Below, in pieces: positions 1-6,941 of a DNA stretch of 10,073 bases (position 1 is its first letter; every line of letters starts with the position of its first letter). The DNA lies in the NCBI GenBank assembly GCA_003650185.1, contig QMOF01000067.1:1-10073 (forward strand), written 5' to 3'. Below the pieces are notes generated by a model. The model was not told the origin of the DNA, searched no databases, and saw only the letters and a list, made by a program, of their open reading frames with translations. The position numbers and the translations under genes were made by a program. This DNA comes from Chloroflexota bacterium (lineage in GTDB: Bacteria > Chloroflexota > Dehalococcoidia > UBA2247 > RBG-13-53-26).

Positions 1-5
1 CCCTC

Positions 6-34
6 TTGAGCCGGATGGTGATATGGGTTATAAT
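6..34 (+). promoter_or_regulatory. Predicted sigma70-type promoter for the first transcription unit
   Basis: A perfect TATAAT box lies at 29-34. TTGAGC at 6-11 matches four of six bases of the -35 consensus, and the spacer is exactly 17 nt. Transcription would begin near position 41, giving a leader of about 85 nt before the phosphodiesterase gene at 125. The match and spacing are seen directly; activity is inferred. Confidence 0.6.
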
Positions 35-56
35 CACGTCCTACAGCGTCACATGA

Positions 57-81
57 CCGGGACTGAGGGAGCAGTCAGCGG
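57..81 (+). promoter_or_regulatory. Short inverted repeat in the 5' leader
   Basis: GACTG at 61-65 can pair with CAGTC at 72-76 around the six-base loop AGGGAG. CCG (57-59) and CGG (79-81) can extend the stem across small bulges. It sits in the predicted leader of the first gene. It may be an mRNA leader structure, but it is short and could occur by chance. Confidence 0.2.
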
Positions 82-124
82 TTCTACGCGGGGAGGGTCA
101 TAGGAAGAAGGTACTGGACATAGC

Positions 125-1405
125 ATGACCGGCAGGTCTGGGCGGCTCGTCATTGTTGGCCTTGATGGGATGCCGTACCGCCTCATCAAGGACCTGGCTG
201 AAAACGACGTGATGCCGCATACCAGAGCTCTCATGGGCAGCGGCGTTTTTGGCCAGATGGCGTCCTCCATCCCCGAGATATCCTCTGTGGCCTGGACTTC
301 GATAATCACTGGTACCAACCCGGGCTACCACGGCATATTCGGGTTCACTGACATTCCGCTCGGGACCTACCGGCTGTCGTTTCCTAACTTCAACAACGTG
401 AGAGTGCCACCCTTCTGGAAGCGCGAGGGTATTGGTAAATCGGTGATTATTAATGTTCCCTTTACCTACCCTGCCACCAGCCTCGACGGGGTGCTCATCG
501 CTGGCTTTGTCGCCCTCGACCTGCGAAAGGCAACTTACCCACCTTCACTCCTGCCCAAGCTGAACGAAATAGGCTATCAGATAGACGTCGACTCCGATAA
601 GGGGCACAAGTCACTCGATTTGTTTCTGAGGGACCTGGACAGGACTCTGGCCAAGCGGATAGAAGTCTATCGCTACCTGTGGGCCGAAGAGGAGTGGCAG
701 AACTTCGTGCTTGTCTTCACCGGGACCGACCGCCTGGCCCATTTTCTATGGGATGCTTACGAAGACAAGGCGCACAAGTACCATTCGGCCTTCCTGGACC
801 ACCTTCACCGGATAGACGACGTGGTGGGGGAGATAGTGGGTAAGATGAACCAAAGTGATCTCCTGATTATGCTTTCGGATCACGGCTTTGGACGGTCTGA
901 GGTAGACGTCTACGTGAACCGCTTCCTTGAGGAGAAAGGACTGTTGCGCTTCAGCAAGCACCCACCTCAAAGCATGGCCGACATCGACCACGGCACTAGA
1001 GCTTTCGCGCTTGACCCGGCCAGGCTCTACGTTAACATGGAAGGCAAGTACCCGCGCGGGAGCGTCAGTCCCGAAGAACGAGAGGAGGTACTTGACGAAC
1101 TGACCAGAGCGTTTGAGTCACTGGAGTTTGGCGGCCGAAAGGCAGTGAAACGCATCTACCGAAAAGAGGAGATCTACGACGGCCCTTGCCTGGACCAGGC
1201 CCCTGACCTGGTTGTGCTCCCTAACGCAGGGGTCAATTTCAGGGCAAACCCCAAGGGGGGGCAAGTCTTCGATAGGAGCGCCTTCGTTGGAAAACACACC
1301 CAAGAAGATGCCTTCCTGTTGCTCAGCGCCTCGGGACAGTGTATACTTCCCAAAAATCTGTGCGTGTCGGACGTAGTTGGCGTGATAGACAGCATCAGCA
1401 GTTGA
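125..1405 (+). CDS. Alkaline phosphatase superfamily type I phosphodiesterase/nucleotide pyrophosphatase-like protein
   Basis: This 426-residue protein has the metal-site pattern of the alkaline phosphatase superfamily, phosphodiesterase/nucleotide pyrophosphatase branch. The first metal aspartate is in GLDG (Asp14). The likely nucleophile is Thr58 or Ser59 in VAWTS, a segment followed by the family-typical TGTNPGYHGIFGF. Metal ligands follow at Asp202 and His206 (TDRLAHF), Asp252 and His253 (SDHGF) and His391 (GKHTQED). No signal peptide or membrane helix is evident, so it is probably cytoplasmic. The family hydrolyses phosphodiester or phosphate bonds; the substrate here is unknown, and a nucleotide sugar, lipid-linked sugar or sulfate ester are options. 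The ATG at 125 follows a purine-rich AGGAAGAAGG tract (102-111), a rather long 13 nt away. It is first in an apparent operon with the SQD1-like gene, 54 nt downstream. The family is secure; the role is inferred. Confidence 0.85.
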   Translation: MTGRSGRLVIVGLDGMPYRLIKDLAENDVMPHTRALMGSGVFGQMASSIPEISSVAWTSIITGTNPGYHGIFGFTDIPLGTYRLSFPNFNNVRVPPFWKREGIGKSVIINVPFTYPATSLDGVLIAGFVALDLRKATYPPSLLPKLNEIGYQIDVDSDKGHKSLDLFLRDLDRTLAKRIEVYRYLWAEEEWQNFVLVFTGTDRLAHFLWDAYEDKAHKYHSAFLDHLHRIDDVVGEIVGKMNQSDLLIMLSDHGFGRSEVDVYVNRFLEEKGLLRFSKHPPQSMADIDHGTRAFALDPARLYVNMEGKYPRGSVSPEEREEVLDELTRAFESLEFGGRKAVKRIYRKEEIYDGPCLDQAPDLVVLPNAGVNFRANPKGGQVFDRSAFVGKHTQEDAFLLLSASGQCILPKNLCVSDVVGVIDSISS

Positions 1406-1448
1406 TTGCTGTTCGTAAACAAGCATCGGTTATCCACGGCCATTCGTT

Positions 1449-1456
1449 AGGAGGGG
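1449..1456 (+). promoter_or_regulatory. Strong ribosome binding site that fixes the long start of the SQD1-like gene
   Basis: The sequence TAGGAGGGG lies just upstream of the ATG at 1460, at good spacing. The next ATG that would give a canonical Rossmann start (1703) has only a weak GAAAG upstream. This supports translation of the cysteine-rich N-terminal extension as part of the protein. Confidence 0.7.
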
Positions 1457-1459
1457 TAG

Positions 1460-2980
1460 ATGCATAACAAGAACTGCACTTGCTGGAACTGCCCGGCAAT
1501 AGACCTGACAGGGAGCGTGGACTTTCGGGCCTGCGGGCAGTCGAGAGAGGTGTTCACCCAGGATTCTGGCGACGGTGGAGAAGCCTACATTGTGGCCGAG
1601 TGTGCCCGCCGTCCTGCCCTGGGGCTCTTCGATCCGACGTCAGTCACCTTTGAAGAGTGCCCCGAGTGGCAGCCCACCCCCTATGGCTATCTGCTGAAAG
1701 ACATGAGGGTGATGATCCTGGGAATGGATGGCTATCTCGGGTGGACGCTTGCCCTCTGGCTGGCCAACCTCGGGTGCAAGATCAGCGGGGTGGACAGCTT
1801 CGCGCGCCGGGCCTGGGTAGCGGAAAGGGGCGCCAACAGCGTGGTGCCGATCCACACCATGGACGAGAGGCTTAAGGCGGCACGCGAGGTGCTGGGGCTG
1901 GATAACATCCAGTTTCGTCAGATCGACATACTGAAGCAGCGCGACCTGTTGCGCCAGTTTATTGAAGAGGTAAGACCCGAGGCCATTGTTCACTACGGAG
2001 AGTGCCCCAGCGCTCCCTACAGCATGATAGACCTCGACCACGCCAGCTATGTACAGCAGAACAATGTCCTGGGCACCCTTGGCGTTCTTTTCATGATGCG
2101 AGACCTTGTGCCGGAAGCCTCTCTCATCAAGCTGGGTACCATGGGCGAGTACGGCACACCCCTTACCGGCCGCCCCTTGTTCGAGGGGATGTTCCCCGCA
2201 GACGCCGTGCTGAAGTGGGGCGACCGCGAGTGGAGCCTGGGGGGGGAGCTCACCCCCCGTGACCCGCCGAGCTTCTATCACGTGAGCAAGGTACAGGACA
2301 CGTACAACGTGTGCGAGGCATGCAAGTACTGGTGGTTGCGCTCCTACGACGTCATGCAGGGCATCATCTATGGCGTACATACGCCACAGTTGGCTGCTGA
2401 CCCGCGACTTCGCACCCGACTCGACATGGACGAGTGTTTCGGCACGGTGGTGAACCGTTTCGTCACCCAGGCAGTCGTCGGGTTCCCGCTGACGGTGTTT
2501 GGCAGCGGGGAGCAGATACGTGGCCTCATCGCCCTGGAGGACGCCATGCAGTGCATGACGCGTCTCATCGCCCATCCGCCCGAGCCGGGCCAGTACGACG
2601 TGGTCAACCAGATGTCCAGCTACTGTAGCGTGAGGCAGTTGGCCGATGCAGTGGCCAGAGTAGCCAGCAGGGAGTTCGGTATCCCGGTGGTCATCCAACG
2701 GGTGGAGAACCCTCGGGTAGAAGCCGACATCCATCCCTACGAGCCCGTGTACAACAAGCTGCCCGACCGGTTGGGCTTTCAGCCACAGGCCTCGCTGGAA
2801 AGCGAGATTTACCGGATGCTGGAACTGCTCACCCAGCCCCATATCAAGGCAAGGCTTGAAGAGAACAAGCATTTGATTCTGCCACGCACCTGGTGGTCCG
2901 GGTTCAAGAGACCAGTGGAGACGCTGGAGGTGGTAGAGGAAGTCAAGTATGAGCCGCGTGTTGCAGTTTACGGATCGTAA
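1460..2980 (+). CDS. SQD1-like NAD-dependent epimerase/dehydratase (UDP-sulfoquinovose synthase homologue) with Cys-rich N-terminal extension
   Basis: The 506-residue product has two parts. Residues 82-506 form an extended-SDR enzyme close to plant and cyanobacterial SQD1, which builds UDP-sulfoquinovose from UDP-glucose and sulfite with bound NAD. Visible marks are the Rossmann loop GMDGYLGW (88-95), SAPYSMID (184-191), LGTMGEYGTP with Thr227 and Glu230, YHVSK with Tyr273 and Lys277, and the C-terminal NPRVEA segment. Residues 1-81 are an extension with six cysteines (6, 8, 11, 25, 48, 67), the first three as CTCWNC, suggesting a metal or redox site; SQD1 proteins I recall lack it. Where I recall EQRSAPYSMID in SQD1, this protein has ECPSAPYSMID, so substrate or product may differ. 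The thioredoxin gene overlaps its 3' end by 32 nt. Family is confident; exact product is not. Confidence 0.8.
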   Translation: MHNKNCTCWNCPAIDLTGSVDFRACGQSREVFTQDSGDGGEAYIVAECARRPALGLFDPTSVTFEECPEWQPTPYGYLLKDMRVMILGMDGYLGWTLALWLANLGCKISGVDSFARRAWVAERGANSVVPIHTMDERLKAAREVLGLDNIQFRQIDILKQRDLLRQFIEEVRPEAIVHYGECPSAPYSMIDLDHASYVQQNNVLGTLGVLFMMRDLVPEASLIKLGTMGEYGTPLTGRPLFEGMFPADAVLKWGDREWSLGGELTPRDPPSFYHVSKVQDTYNVCEACKYWWLRSYDVMQGIIYGVHTPQLAADPRLRTRLDMDECFGTVVNRFVTQAVVGFPLTVFGSGEQIRGLIALEDAMQCMTRLIAHPPEPGQYDVVNQMSSYCSVRQLADAVARVASREFGIPVVIQRVENPRVEADIHPYEPVYNKLPDRLGFQPQASLESEIYRMLELLTQPHIKARLEENKHLILPRTWWSGFKRPVETLEVVEEVKYEPRVAVYGS

Positions 2981-3317
2981 CTTTGATCAGGAGCTATTCT
3001 CTTCACATGTGCCTGTGCTGGTCGACTTCTGGGCCTCATGGTGCCTCCCGTGCAAGGCCATGGAACCCATCATCGACGAGCTGGCCGCGGAATACGAGGG
3101 TAGGGTCAAGGTGGGCAAGCTGAACGTCGACCAGAATCCCAGAACAGGCAGCAAGTACCACATCAAGGGAATACCGACCTTCATGGCCTTCGTGGCAGGC
3201 GAGCCGGTAGCCCACAGAGTAGGTGCCCAGTCCAAGGCACAGCTAAGAGAGCTGATCAACGGACTTCTGGGGCCGCACGGCAAGGTGACACCACCGGGGG
3301 CTGGGTCACGCGAGTGA
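2949..3317 (+). CDS. trxA: Thioredoxin
   Basis: This is a 122-residue single-domain thioredoxin, a little longer than the usual 105-110 residues because of a polar C-terminal tail. The active site reads WCLPC (Cys32 and Cys35) in FWASWCLPCKAMEP; most thioredoxins have WCGPC, and the Leu variant should shift the redox potential or partner choice. The buried Asp of the fold (VDFWA, Asp26) and the cis-proline loop GIPTF (Pro76) are present. No signal peptide is seen, so it should act as a cytoplasmic dithiol reductant. The ATG at 2949 lies inside the 3' end of the SQD1-like gene (32-nt overlap) and has AGAGGA at 2935-2940, 8 nt upstream. The overlap implies co-expression and possibly coupling. 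It may reduce the neighbour's cysteines or support sulfite supply; both ideas are inference. Confidence 0.93.
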   Translation: MSRVLQFTDRNFDQELFSSHVPVLVDFWASWCLPCKAMEPIIDELAAEYEGRVKVGKLNVDQNPRTGSKYHIKGIPTFMAFVAGEPVAHRVGAQSKAQLRELINGLLGPHGKVTPPGAGSRE

Positions 3318-3357
3318 CAAGCTATGCCGTTCTGCCCGCGGCAGGCTGTCGACGGGT

Positions 3358-3380
3358 GCTGCTTCCGGTCTGGGAGCAGC
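3358..3380 (+). terminator. Strong stem-loop, candidate terminator after the thioredoxin gene
   Basis: GCTGCTTCC (3358-3366) pairs with GGGAGCAGC (3372-3380) around a five-base loop: nine pairs including one G-U. Wobble pairs and a G-C pair can extend it to 3355/3383. The following bases are GGCCCTTT, so the U-run is only three, which is weak for intrinsic termination. The position 41 nt after the thioredoxin stop and before the next promoter favours a terminator or an mRNA 3'-end stabiliser. Confidence 0.45.
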
Positions 3381-3496
3381 GTCGGCCCTTTGGAGGCTGT
3401 GTGTAGCATGTCTCTGGGTCGGTGTTGACACCCCATCCACTGGAGCGCCTGGGCAGGGGCAAATGGCCACCAACCAGGACAGCAGCGTTCGCTGGT

Positions 3497-3593
3497 CAAG
3501 GCGCCCGGGAGCAGGAATCCAGGTGGCCGCATCTTCCGGTATTTCCAACCGTAGACGCGGTAGCTTATAATAGCGCGCGGCCAAGGCGCCCGG
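3497..3593 (+). repeat. 12-nt direct repeat CAAGGCGCCCGG flanking the promoter
   Basis: Identical copies lie at 3497-3508 and 3582-3593, 85 nt apart start to start. The first is upstream of the predicted -35 box and the second covers the predicted transcription start region. Each contains the palindrome GGCGCC. The placement resembles paired operator sites, but no regulator is encoded in the window, so function is inferred only. Confidence 0.35.
3542..3571 (+). promoter_or_regulatory. Predicted sigma70-type promoter for the second transcription unit
   Basis: A perfect TATAAT box lies at 3566-3571. TTTCCA at 3542-3547 matches four of six -35 bases, with an 18-nt spacer. Transcription would start near 3578, about 50 nt before the epimerase gene. 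This separates the epimerase-dehydrogenase-gmd-perA series from the thioredoxin unit. Confidence 0.6.
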
Positions 3594-3628
3594 TGGCGCT
3601 GTACATCTGGCCTGAGAAGTAGACACGA

Positions 3629-4558
3629 GTGACAAAGGTAGTAGTCACTGGCGGCGCTGGCTTCATCGGCTCCCATCTGGCCCTGAAGCTGGCCGAGAGA
3701 GGGAACCACGTCACTATCGTGGACGACCTCTCAACTGGCAGGGTTGAAAACATAGCGGCGCTCCTGAAGACGAGCGGCGCCGAGCTTGTCCGCGGCAGCG
3801 TAACTGACCTTTCCCTGCTCCAGAGTGTCTTCTCCGGGGCCAGCTACATCTTCCACCTGGCAGCCATACCCAGTGTTCCCCGCAGCATCGAGGACCCGCT
3901 GGGCACGCATCAGGTGAATGTCACCGGCACGTTGAACGTGCTCATGGCCGCTAGAGACAGCAACGTCCAGAAGGTGGTCTACGCCTCGTCGTCTTCGGTC
4001 TATGGCGATACCCCCACCCTGCCCAAGCGAGAGGACATGATGCCCAGTCCCCAGTCGCCCTACGCAGTAGCCAAGCTGGCCGGGGAATACTATTGTTCCG
4101 TCTTTCATCAGGTGTTTGGGCTGCCAACCGTCTGCCTGCGCTATTTCAACGTGTACGGCCCGAGACAAGACCCTCTCTCCCCATACGCCGCCGTCATCCC
4201 CAAGTTCATAACCAGTGTTCTCCAGGGAAGACCGCCCATTATCTTCGGCGACGGCAGTCAAACACGAGACTTCACCTATGTCGAGGATGCCACAGAGGCA
4301 AACATCCTGGCTGTGGAGAGCGATGCAACCGGGATATTCAACATAGGCAGTGGCGACCGTGTCAGCATCAATGAGTTAGCCAGGCTGGTCCTTGAGATCC
4401 TGGGGAAAGACCTGGAGCCTCAGCATCTGGAGCCAAGGGCAGGAGACATAAGACATAGCCTTGCCGATATTGCCCTGGCCAAGACCTTTGGCTATACTCC
4501 AAGACATAGTCTTTCGGAGGGAGTAAGAAGAACCATTGACCAGGGAACCTGGGCCTGA
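3629..4558 (+). CDS. NAD-dependent UDP-sugar C4-epimerase (WbpP/TviC or GalE-like)
   Basis: This 309-residue extended SDR carries the Rossmann motif TGGAGFIGSH (7-16), the catalytic serine region SSSSVYG (120-126), the YxxxK pair Tyr145 and Lys149 (SPYAVAK), and the substrate-loop block RYFNVYGPRQDP (171-182) followed by YAAVIPKF. That block is typical of UDP-hexose and UDP-HexNAc 4-epimerases, including WbpP and TviC. The next gene is a WbpO/TviB-type dehydrogenase, the same pair that makes UDP-GalNAcA in Pseudomonas O6 antigen and Salmonella Vi antigen, so C4 epimerisation of UDP-GlcNAcA or UDP-GlcNAc is the best guess. A plain UDP-glucose 4-epimerase remains possible. The start is GTG at 3629 with GAGAAG at 3614-3619 upstream. 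It is the first gene after the predicted promoter and ends one base before the next ATG. Confidence 0.85.
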   Translation: MTKVVVTGGAGFIGSHLALKLAERGNHVTIVDDLSTGRVENIAALLKTSGAELVRGSVTDLSLLQSVFSGASYIFHLAAIPSVPRSIEDPLGTHQVNVTGTLNVLMAARDSNVQKVVYASSSSVYGDTPTLPKREDMMPSPQSPYAVAKLAGEYYCSVFHQVFGLPTVCLRYFNVYGPRQDPLSPYAAVIPKFITSVLQGRPPIIFGDGSQTRDFTYVEDATEANILAVESDATGIFNIGSGDRVSINELARLVLEILGKDLEPQHLEPRAGDIRHSLADIALAKTFGYTPRHSLSEGVRRTIDQGTWA

Positions 4559-4559
4559 T

Positions 4560-5849
4560 ATGGGCATACGATTCGCGGAGGCCGCAGCGGCGGACACTCC
4601 GGCGGCGACCGACCAGAGTGTCGTCTGCGTGGTTGGCCTGGGCTACGTGGGTCTGCCCCTGGCAAAGGCTTTCTCCAAGAGCTTGAGGGTCATCGGAGTC
4701 GACACCGATCACTTCAAGGTGGACAGGCTGAACCACGAGGACAACGGTCAGGGCCTTGTCCTTACCCACGACGCCACTCGAATAAGGGAGGCCGACTTCG
4801 TCATAATCGCTGTGCCCACGCCGGTGACCCGGTCAAAACAGCCCGACCTGTCCTGCGTGGAGAACGCCGGCCGGGCTGTGGCCCACAACCTCAAGAGGGG
4901 TAGTGTGGTCATTCTGGAGTCTACTGTGTACCCCGGAGTCACCGAGGAGATACTGGTGCCCATACTGGAGGAATCTGGGCTCCTTTGCGGCAGTGGCTTC
5001 AAGATCGCGTACTCTCCTGAGAGGATCAACCCTGGCGACGCCGACCACGAGCTGGGCAGGATCACCAAGGTCGTAGCTGGCATGGACGAGGAGACCACCG
5101 AGGCAGTGGCCGCCCTCTACCGCAGGGTCACCCCAAACGTCTACAAGGCAAAGGACATAAAGACGGCGGAGGCCGCCAAGGTAATTGAGAACATCCAGAG
5201 AGACCTCAACATCGCTTTGATGAACGAGCTGTCGCTCATTTTTGACAAGATGGGCCTGAGCACCAGAGAGGTACTGGACGCAGCGGCTACCAAATGGAAC
5301 TTCCATCGGTACTCCCCAGGGCTTGTCGGCGGGCACTGCATCCCGGTCGACCCCTACTACCTGGTGTACAAGGCCAAGGAGCTCGGCTATCATCCGCAGG
5401 TCATACTGGCCGGGCGAGCCATCAACGACTCCATGCCGAAACACGTGGCGCAGATGACCATAAAGGCCCTGAACAAGGCGGGCAAGGTGATAAGGCGGTG
5501 CCGCGTGCTCATCATGGGCCTGGCCTACAAAGAGGATGTCGCCGACACCAGGGAGACCCCGGTATCAGAACTGTCCAGAGAGTTACAGGAGTACGGGGTA
5601 GAGGTGTTCGGCTATGACCCCCTGCTGCACGATATCGGGAGCGAGCTGGGGGTTACGCCGGTGCAGGACCTCAGCCAGGTCTCCCATCTGGACTGCATCA
5701 TACTGGCTGTGGCCCACAGAGCTTTCCGAAACATGACGGTTGACCAGCTCAAGCGCATGATGAACACTGACCCGGCACTGATCGACGTCCGCGGTGTGTT
5801 TGACGAGAAGGACGTCCTGGGAAAGGGAGTGGCCTACTACACCTTGTAA
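4560..5849 (+). CDS. UDP-HexNAc 6-dehydrogenase (WbpO/TviB-like nucleotide-sugar dehydrogenase)
   Basis: This 429-residue member of the UDP-glucose/GDP-mannose dehydrogenase family would oxidise C6 of a UDP-sugar twice with NAD to a uronic acid. It shows the NAD-binding loop GLGYVGLP (26-33), AVPTPV (84-89), ESTVYPG (120-126), YSPERINPGD (151-160), the central-domain Lys207 and Asn211 (AAKVIENIQRDLNIA), and the thiohemiacetal nucleophile Cys260 in GGHCIPVDPYYL, followed by the C-terminal UDP-binding domain. The SPERINPGD form matches the WbpO/TviB group better than classical Ugd, so UDP-GlcNAc or UDP-GalNAc is the likely substrate. I chose the ATG at 4560, one base after the upstream stop. 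A TTG at 4536 with GGAGG 14 nt upstream would add eight residues and overlap the epimerase by 23 nt; sequence alone does not decide. Confidence 0.9.
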   Translation: MGIRFAEAAAADTPAATDQSVVCVVGLGYVGLPLAKAFSKSLRVIGVDTDHFKVDRLNHEDNGQGLVLTHDATRIREADFVIIAVPTPVTRSKQPDLSCVENAGRAVAHNLKRGSVVILESTVYPGVTEEILVPILEESGLLCGSGFKIAYSPERINPGDADHELGRITKVVAGMDEETTEAVAALYRRVTPNVYKAKDIKTAEAAKVIENIQRDLNIALMNELSLIFDKMGLSTREVLDAAATKWNFHRYSPGLVGGHCIPVDPYYLVYKAKELGYHPQVILAGRAINDSMPKHVAQMTIKALNKAGKVIRRCRVLIMGLAYKEDVADTRETPVSELSRELQEYGVEVFGYDPLLHDIGSELGVTPVQDLSQVSHLDCIILAVAHRAFRNMTVDQLKRMMNTDPALIDVRGVFDEKDVLGKGVAYYTL

Positions 5850-5883
5850 CGGCCAACGCACAGCGGCCCGGAGAAACCATGCT

Positions 5884-6939
5884 ATGAAAAAAAAGAAATC
5901 CGCACTTATCACGGGCGTGACCGGTCAGGACGGCGCCTACCTGGCCAAGTTCCTCCTCGATAAGGGCTACGCTGTCTTCGGCACGTACAGGAGGCTTTCC
6001 ACTCCCAATTTCTGGCGTCTGCAATACCTGGACATATTCGACAGGGTGAAGCTGATTCCCGCCGACCTGGTGGATTCTACCTCCATCGTGGAAGCGCTGA
6101 TGATATCCGAGCCCGACGAAGTGTACCACCTGGCCGCTCAGAGCTTCGTTGGGGCCTCGTTCGAGCAGCCGGTGGGCGCTGGCGAGATCACCGGGCTCGG
6201 CGTTCCCAGGATGCTGGAGGCCATCAGGAGCATCAACCCCCGGATAAGGTTCTACCAGGCGTCCACCAGCGAGTTGTACGGCAACAGCAACACGGGCGTG
6301 CAAACTGAGGAGACCCCTTTCCGGCCGGCCAGCCCCTATTCAGCGGCCAAGCTCTATGGCTACTGGATAACCAGGATATACCGGGAAGGCTATGGCATGT
6401 TTGCCTGCAACGGGATACTCTTCAACCACGAATCGCCTCTGCGGGGGCTGGAGTTCGTCACGCGAAAGATATCCAACGCGGTGGCCAAGATTGCCCTGGG
6501 CATCGAGAAGGAGCTGCGGCTTGGGAACATGGAGGCACAGCGTGACTGGGGCTACGCCCCGGAGTACGTCGAGTCGATGTGGCTCATGCTCCAGCAGGAC
6601 AAGCCCGACGACTACGTGATTGCCACAAACGAGACCCACTCGGTGGCCGAGTTCGCCCGCAGGGCCTTTGCCACCGCCGGTCTGGACTGGGAGAAATACA
6701 CCAGAGTCGACGAGAGGTTCCTCCGCCCCATAGATGTCAACTTCCTGCGAGGGGACTATACCAAGGCGAAGGAGAAGCTCGGCTGGCGGCCAAAGGTCAC
6801 TTTCGAAAGACTGGTCGAAATAATGGTGAAAGAGGACCTGGAGCGGTGGGGGAGGTGGCAGCAGGGCAAGACGTTCCCCTGGGACGCTCCGAGCTACCCC
6901 ACCGAGGCAGGCATCCTGACCAGGGCGCTCAGAGTATAG
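5884..6939 (+). CDS. gmd: GDP-mannose 4,6-dehydratase
   Basis: This enzyme converts GDP-D-mannose to GDP-4-dehydro-6-deoxy-D-mannose, the precursor of perosamine, fucose and rhamnose. The 351-residue product shows the cofactor loop GVTGQDGAYL (11-20), the catalytic region STSELYG with Thr128 and Glu130, Tyr152 and Lys156 (SPYSAAK), and the family signatures LFNHESPLRG (179-188) and AQRDWGYAPEYV (218-229). The start is the ATG at 5884, with GGAG at 5870-5873 ten nt upstream. A longer frame back to 5794 would overlap the dehydrogenase and adds a non-conserved tail. It is followed after two bases by the perosamine synthase gene, which uses its product. It ends in TAG, relevant to the TAG codons discussed downstream. 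Function is close to certain. Confidence 0.95.
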   Translation: MKKKKSALITGVTGQDGAYLAKFLLDKGYAVFGTYRRLSTPNFWRLQYLDIFDRVKLIPADLVDSTSIVEALMISEPDEVYHLAAQSFVGASFEQPVGAGEITGLGVPRMLEAIRSINPRIRFYQASTSELYGNSNTGVQTEETPFRPASPYSAAKLYGYWITRIYREGYGMFACNGILFNHESPLRGLEFVTRKISNAVAKIALGIEKELRLGNMEAQRDWGYAPEYVESMWLMLQQDKPDDYVIATNETHSVAEFARRAFATAGLDWEKYTRVDERFLRPIDVNFLRGDYTKAKEKLGWRPKVTFERLVEIMVKEDLERWGRWQQGKTFPWDAPSYPTEAGILTRALRV

Positions 6940-6941
6940 AC

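Larger units (their letters stand above)
3318..3628. other. 311-nt intergenic region between two transcription units
   Basis: No convincing gene is present. The stretch holds a small CTGCC/GGCAG inverted repeat just after the thioredoxin stop (3332-3344), a stronger hairpin (3358-3380), two copies of a 12-nt repeat (3497-3508 and 3582-3593) and a sigma70-like promoter (3542-3571). Open frames crossing it on either strand have no recognisable protein motif and no good ribosome binding site. Confidence 0.6.

Noticed and set aside
53..103. A 16-codon leader frame (ATG 53 to TAG 101-103), with ATGACCGG repeated at 53 and 125
   Set aside because: There is no ribosome binding site before ATG 53. 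The peptide has no attenuator-like codon run, and an 8-9 nt repeat can arise by chance.
1640..2872. A 410-codon open frame on the minus strand opposite the SQD1-like gene
   Set aside because: It is the antisense of a clearly conserved protein. Its translation has no recognisable motif, and long antisense frames are common in GC-rich genes.
3422..3622. A 66-codon plus-strand frame in the 311-nt gap
   Set aside because: It lacks a convincing ribosome binding site and motif, and it crosses the predicted promoter.
2987..3709. A 240-codon minus-strand frame spanning the thioredoxin gene and the intergenic region
   Set aside because: It overlaps conserved thioredoxin and epimerase coding sequence, has a low-complexity Pro/Arg/Ser-rich translation, and runs through the promoter and hairpin.
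5794..5883. Longer N-terminus for Gmd overlapping the dehydrogenase gene
   Set aside because: The 30 extra residues are not Gmd-like, while ATG 5884 has a well-spaced GGAG and places the Rossmann motif at its normal position.
6579..6941. Upstream extension of the PerA frame inside gmd
   Set aside because: It is an out-of-frame reading of gmd with an Arg/Gly-rich nonsense translation. The family start MIPIAKP is at 6942.
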